This document shows positions 60,960 through 64,000 of a stretch of 64,000 bases of DNA, one piece after another; the stretch's first letter is position 1; every line of letters begins with the position of its first letter. The DNA is from an uncultured Dysosmobacter sp. GTDB taxonomy: Bacteria; Bacillota; Clostridia; Oscillospirales; Oscillospiraceae. A program made the position numbers and the translations under genes. Under the pieces are notes generated by a model. The model had not been told where the DNA came from and searched no databases. It worked only from the letters and a program-made list of their open reading frames with translations. Where the stretch lies: contig CAKTHE010000002.1 of assembly GCA_934563745.1 (NCBI GenBank), positions 76,598-140,597 on the forward strand, read 5' to 3'.

Positions 60960-62635
60960 ATATGGAGACAAAAGTATTTGATTTGCGGGATACCAAGCGC
61001 CCGCAAAACGAGGTGGAGGCGCTGATCGCGGCGGCGGCCGGGATCATCCGCTCCGGCGGCCTGCTGGCGATCCCGACGGAGACCGTGTACGGCTTGGGCG
61101 CCAATGCGCTGGACCCAAAGGCGGTTGCCGGGATTTTTGAGGCGAAGGGGCGCCCGCAGGACAATCCCCTGATTCTGCATGTGGCCGGACCGGCATGGCT
61201 GGCCCGCTACTGTGCCGATGTGCCGCCGCTGGCCTATGTGCTGGCGCGGCGCTTCTGGCCGGGACCGCTGACGATGATCCTGCCCCGCAAACCCATGGTG
61301 CCGGATGTGACCACGGCGGGGCTTTCCACGGTGGGGGTCCGCTGCCCGGAGCATCCGGTGACGCTGGCCATACTGAGGGAAGCCGGGGTGCCCATTGCGG
61401 CTCCCAGCGCCAACCGCTCCGGCCGGCCCAGCTGCACCAGTGCCGCCGATGTGCTGGAGGATATGAACGGCCGCATTGACGGCGTAGTGGATGGCGGCCC
61501 CTGCGAGGTGGGGGTGGAGTCCACGATCCTGGACCTGACCGTCATGCCGCCGCGGCTGCTGCGCCCCGGCGGATTGCCGCTGGAGGATCTGGAGGCTGTG
61601 GCCGGCCCCATTACCGTGGACCGGGCCGTGACGGAGCCACTGAAGGAAGGGGAGAAGCCCCGGGCGCCCGGCATGAAGTACCGGCACTATGCGCCGAAGG
61701 CGCCGGTGACCGTGGTGACTGGCGCACCGGGGAAATCCGCTCTGGCGATCGCCCGGATGCTGGAACCGGGATCCGGTGTGATCTGCTTCGATGAATTTGC
61801 CCACCTGTTTTCCGGCTATCCGGTGGAGACACTGGGCCCCAGCGGGGACAAGCAAGCCCAGGCCCGGCGCGTGTTTGACGCGCTGCGCGCCTTTGACGGC
61901 CGCCCTCAGGTGGAGAAGATCTTTGCCCAGTGTCCGGATAACCGGGGATTGGGCCTGGCCATCAACAACCGGCTGCGCAAGGCGGCGGGGTTCCATGTGA
62001 TCGAGGCGGATGATCAGGATGTGGTGCTGGGCGTCACCGGTGGATCCGGTGCCGGAAAGACCAGCGCGCTGGAGGCAATCCGGGCCCTGGGCGGCAAGGT
62101 GCTGGACTGCGACCGGATCTATTATGAGATGCTGGAGCAGGATGAAAACCTGCGCAGCAGCATTGCCGAGACCTTTGGAAAAGAGTGCTTTTTCCCGGAT
62201 GGCACGCTGAACCGGAAGTGGTTGGGCGAGATTGTATTCAACGATCCGGACCGGCTGGATCAGCTGAACCATATTATCTATGCGGCCATCGGACCGGAGC
62301 TTAAGCGCCGCATCGAAGCGGAGCCCTGCCGCCTGTACGCGGTGGATGCCATCAATTTGCTGGAGGGCGGACTTTCCGGCCTGTGCGATAAAACGGTGGC
62401 CGTTACCTCTCCCGCCGAGCTGCGGATCCAGCGGATCATGCGCCGGGATGGAATAGACGAGCAGTACGCCCGCAGCCGGGTCGGCGCACAGAAAACGGAC
62501 GATTATTACCGGGAGCACTGCGACTGCGAACTGGAAAACGATACAGCGACGCCGGAGGAATTTGAACAAAAGGCCCGGCGCTTCTTTGAACAATTAATCG
62601 AGACGATCAAGGAGGAAAAACAAAATGGCAGATAA
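60956..62635 (+). CDS. Fusion of threonylcarbamoyl-AMP synthase (TsaC/Sua5) and dephospho-CoA kinase (CoaE)
   Basis: The protein has 559 aa with two whole enzymes in one frame. Residues ~15-350 are a Sua5-type synthase: TETVYGLGANAL, KGRPQDNPLILHV, APSANRSGRPS, VESTILDL, and the C-terminal Sua5 domain entered via PGMKYRHYAPKAP. It makes threonylcarbamoyl-AMP for t6A. Residues ~356-559 are CoaE: P-loop GVTGGSGAGKTSALE (363-370), VLDCDRIYYEML, LNHIIYAAI and RIMRRDGI. It phosphorylates dephospho-CoA as the last step of CoA synthesis. There is no stop or internal ribosome site of note at the junction (codons 350-358). ATGA overlap with prfA; 11-base overlap with the next gene. Confidence 0.93.
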   Translation: MNMETKVFDLRDTKRPQNEVEALIAAAAGIIRSGGLLAIPTETVYGLGANALDPKAVAGIFEAKGRPQDNPLILHVAGPAWLARYCADVPPLAYVLARRFWPGPLTMILPRKPMVPDVTTAGLSTVGVRCPEHPVTLAILREAGVPIAAPSANRSGRPSCTSAADVLEDMNGRIDGVVDGGPCEVGVESTILDLTVMPPRLLRPGGLPLEDLEAVAGPITVDRAVTEPLKEGEKPRAPGMKYRHYAPKAPVTVVTGAPGKSALAIARMLEPGSGVICFDEFAHLFSGYPVETLGPSGDKQAQARRVFDALRAFDGRPQVEKIFAQCPDNRGLGLAINNRLRKAAGFHVIEADDQDVVLGVTGGSGAGKTSALEAIRALGGKVLDCDRIYYEMLEQDENLRSSIAETFGKECFFPDGTLNRKWLGEIVFNDPDRLDQLNHIIYAAIGPELKRRIEAEPCRLYAVDAINLLEGGLSGLCDKTVAVTSPAELRIQRIMRRDGIDEQYARSRVGAQKTDDYYREHCDCELENDTATPEEFEQKARRFFEQLIETIKEEKQNGR

Positions 62636-64000
62636 GAAGGATAAGAATCAGGTGCTGAAGGAGCAGCTTTTTTCCAAGAAAAAGAACGGCTGGGACCGGA
62701 TCAAGCCGGAGGATGCGGCACAGATCGACGCCTATTGTGCGGATTACAAGCTGTTTCTGGACGTGGGGAAGACCGAACGCCTGTGCGCGGCGGAAGTGAT
62801 CCGCCTGGCCCGGGCCGCCGGCTATGTGCCGTATGAGCGCGGAATGGACCTGGCCACGGGCTCCAAGGTCTACGTCTGCAACCGGGGGAAAAGCGTGATG
62901 CTGGCCTATCTGGGCCGTCAGCCGCTGGATGCCGGCGCCATGATCACGGCGGCACATATTGATTCGCCCCGGCTGGATCTCAAGCCCAACCCCCTTTACG
63001 AAGACGGCGAATTCGCTTATTTCAAGACCCATTATTACGGCGGCCTGCGCAAGTATCAGTGGCCCACCATCCCGCTGGAGCTGCACGGCGTTCTGGCCAT
63101 GCCGGATGGCAGCGTCAAGGAAGTGAACATCGGCGCGGATGAGGGAGATCCCAAATTTGTGATCACGGACCTGCTGCCGCACCTGGGTCAGGCACAGAGC
63201 CGCAAGCCCCTGGCCGAGGCGATCCCCGGCGAAACGCTGAACCTGCTGCTGGGCAGCCGCCCGGTGGAGGGCGAAGGAAGCGAGCGGGTCAAGCTGGCCG
63301 TCATGCAGCTGCTCAACGAGAAGTACGGCATTGTGGAGGATGACTTTACCTCTGCCGAGCTGGAAGTGGTTCCGGCGGCCAAGGCCTGTGACATCGGCCT
63401 GGACCGGAGCATGATCGGCTCCTACGGACACGATGACCGGGTCTGTGCCTACGCGGCCCTGCGGGCCCTGCTGGATTTGAAGCAGGCCCCGGCGCGGACG
63501 GCCGTCTGCGTGCTGGCGGATAAGGAGGAGATCGGCTCTGACGGTGTGACGGGGATGCAGTCGGCTGCGTTTGATACCTTCCTGGAGGATCTGTGCGAGG
63601 CACAGCAGGTGCCGGTCCGCGTTTGCTATGAAAAATCTTTCTGCCTGTCGGCGGATGTGACGGCTGCGTTTGATCCGGACTACGCCGACGTGTATGAAAA
63701 GCGCAACTCCGCCTTCCTGAATTACGGCGTGGGTCTGTGCAAGTATACCGGGGCCCGTGGAAAATCCGGCGCTTCCGACGCCAATGCCGAAACGGTGGCC
63801 TTTGTCCGGGGCGTCTTTGACCGGGCCGATGTGATCTGGCAGATTGCGGAACTGGGCAAGGTGGACGCCGGCGGCGGCGGAACGGTGGCTATGTATATGG
63901 CGAACCGGAACATTACCACCCTGGATGCCGGTGTGCCGGTTTTGAGCATGCATGCCCCCTTTGAAACGGTGGCCAAGCTGGACTGCTATGAGACGTACAA
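62625..64000 (+). CDS. M18-family metalloaminopeptidase, 3' end missing
   Basis: This cytosolic zinc aminopeptidase releases N-terminal, often acidic or neutral, residues from peptides. The first 458 codons are present. Metal ligands visible are His/Asp in TAAHIDSPRLDLKP, Glu pair in LADKEEIGSDGV, Asp in SADVTAAFDPDY and His in LSMHAPFETVAKLDCYE. The sequence resembles the ~465-aa bacterial M18 enzymes (LAP4/ApeA type), so only a few residues are cut off. GGAGG lies ten bases before the ATG, inside the end of the TsaC-CoaE gene. Confidence 0.93.
   Translation, partial: MADKKDKNQVLKEQLFSKKKNGWDRIKPEDAAQIDAYCADYKLFLDVGKTERLCAAEVIRLARAAGYVPYERGMDLATGSKVYVCNRGKSVMLAYLGRQPLDAGAMITAAHIDSPRLDLKPNPLYEDGEFAYFKTHYYGGLRKYQWPTIPLELHGVLAMPDGSVKEVNIGADEGDPKFVITDLLPHLGQAQSRKPLAEAIPGETLNLLLGSRPVEGEGSERVKLAVMQLLNEKYGIVEDDFTSAELEVVPAAKACDIGLDRSMIGSYGHDDRVCAYAALRALLDLKQAPARTAVCVLADKEEIGSDGVTGMQSAAFDTFLEDLCEAQQVPVRVCYEKSFCLSADVTAAFDPDYADVYEKRNSAFLNYGVGLCKYTGARGKSGASDANAETVAFVRGVFDRADVIWQIAELGKVDAGGGGTVAMYMANRNITTLDAGVPVLSMHAPFETVAKLDCYETY

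Noticed and set aside
1-64000. CRISPR arrays, insertion sequences, integrases, attachment sites, tRNA or rRNA genes
   Set aside because: Looked for repeat-spacer patterns, transposase motifs, terminal inverted repeats and tRNA-like folds on both strands; none found by reading.

Overview
The window is gene-dense, GC-rich bacterial chromosome. It looks like an obligately anaerobic gut member of the Clostridia, probably Oscillospiraceae-like. That placement is an inference from several features: a Trp-type T-box leader, strong AGGAGG ribosome sites, sigma-A promoters of the TTGACA-17-TATAAT kind, SLH and CsaB cell-wall anchoring genes, and the SsnA/YgfK purine-catabolic genes. I see no rRNA, tRNA, CRISPR array, insertion sequence or phage module. 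Reading frames are intact throughout; only the two edge genes (lgt at the left, an M18 aminopeptidase at the right) are cut.

Layout. 1-3.5 kb: lgt-folD, then a divergent aldo/keto reductase and LysR pair. 3.5-11.2 kb: a membrane-bound AraC-type regulator divergent from a TRAP uptake operon made of an M29/NicX-like metalloenzyme, DctP, DctQ, DctM and a second DctP-like lipoprotein. 11.2-12.5 kb: an NlpC/P60 wall hydrolase and a small conserved protein. 12.7-20.1 kb, all on the minus strand: a Trp T-box, trpB-trpA, then with no visible terminator a ribose-type ABC transporter and an FGGY sugar kinase. 20.2-25.6 kb: a TIGR04255 protein, a SleB-like hydrolase, icd and an aconitase-family hydratase. 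25.7-31.2 kb: a MATE exporter with a LysR regulator, an Ldh2-type dehydrogenase, an isochorismatase-fold hydrolase and a C39-like lipoprotein. 31.3-36.1 kb: adenine deaminase, a phosphoribosyltransferase, and serC-serA. 36.3-39.6 kb: a CAT/E2-like protein translationally coupled to a CLC transporter, a DUF421 protein and a small ORF. 39.6-42.5 kb: a glycosyltransferase-CsaB fusion and a DUF4330 protein. 42.6-48.8 kb: a hydantoinase-type enzyme, ygfK and ssnA, the last with a structured leader. 48.9-51.6 kb: hemolysin III, upp, tsaE-tsaB. 51.7-64 kb: SEDS protein, SLH protein, ddl-murF-ABC-F-ElyC-like-flavodoxin run, prfA, a TsaC-CoaE fusion, and pepM18.

How the parts fit. Three themes stand out. 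(1) Purine and nitrogen handling: ade, a phosphoribosyltransferase, ssnA-ygfK, a hydantoinase-like enzyme and upp. (2) Envelope assembly: lgt, SEDS, ddl, murF, CsaB and an SLH protein, where CsaB would make the pyruvylated wall polymer that SLH domains bind. (3) t6A tRNA modification: tsaB, tsaE and tsaC are all here. The most interesting items are the TsaC-CoaE and glycosyltransferase-CsaB fusions, the unidentified leader RNA before ssnA, the probable extension of Trp T-box control over a sugar transporter, and the two-receptor TRAP operon under a transmembrane AraC regulator.
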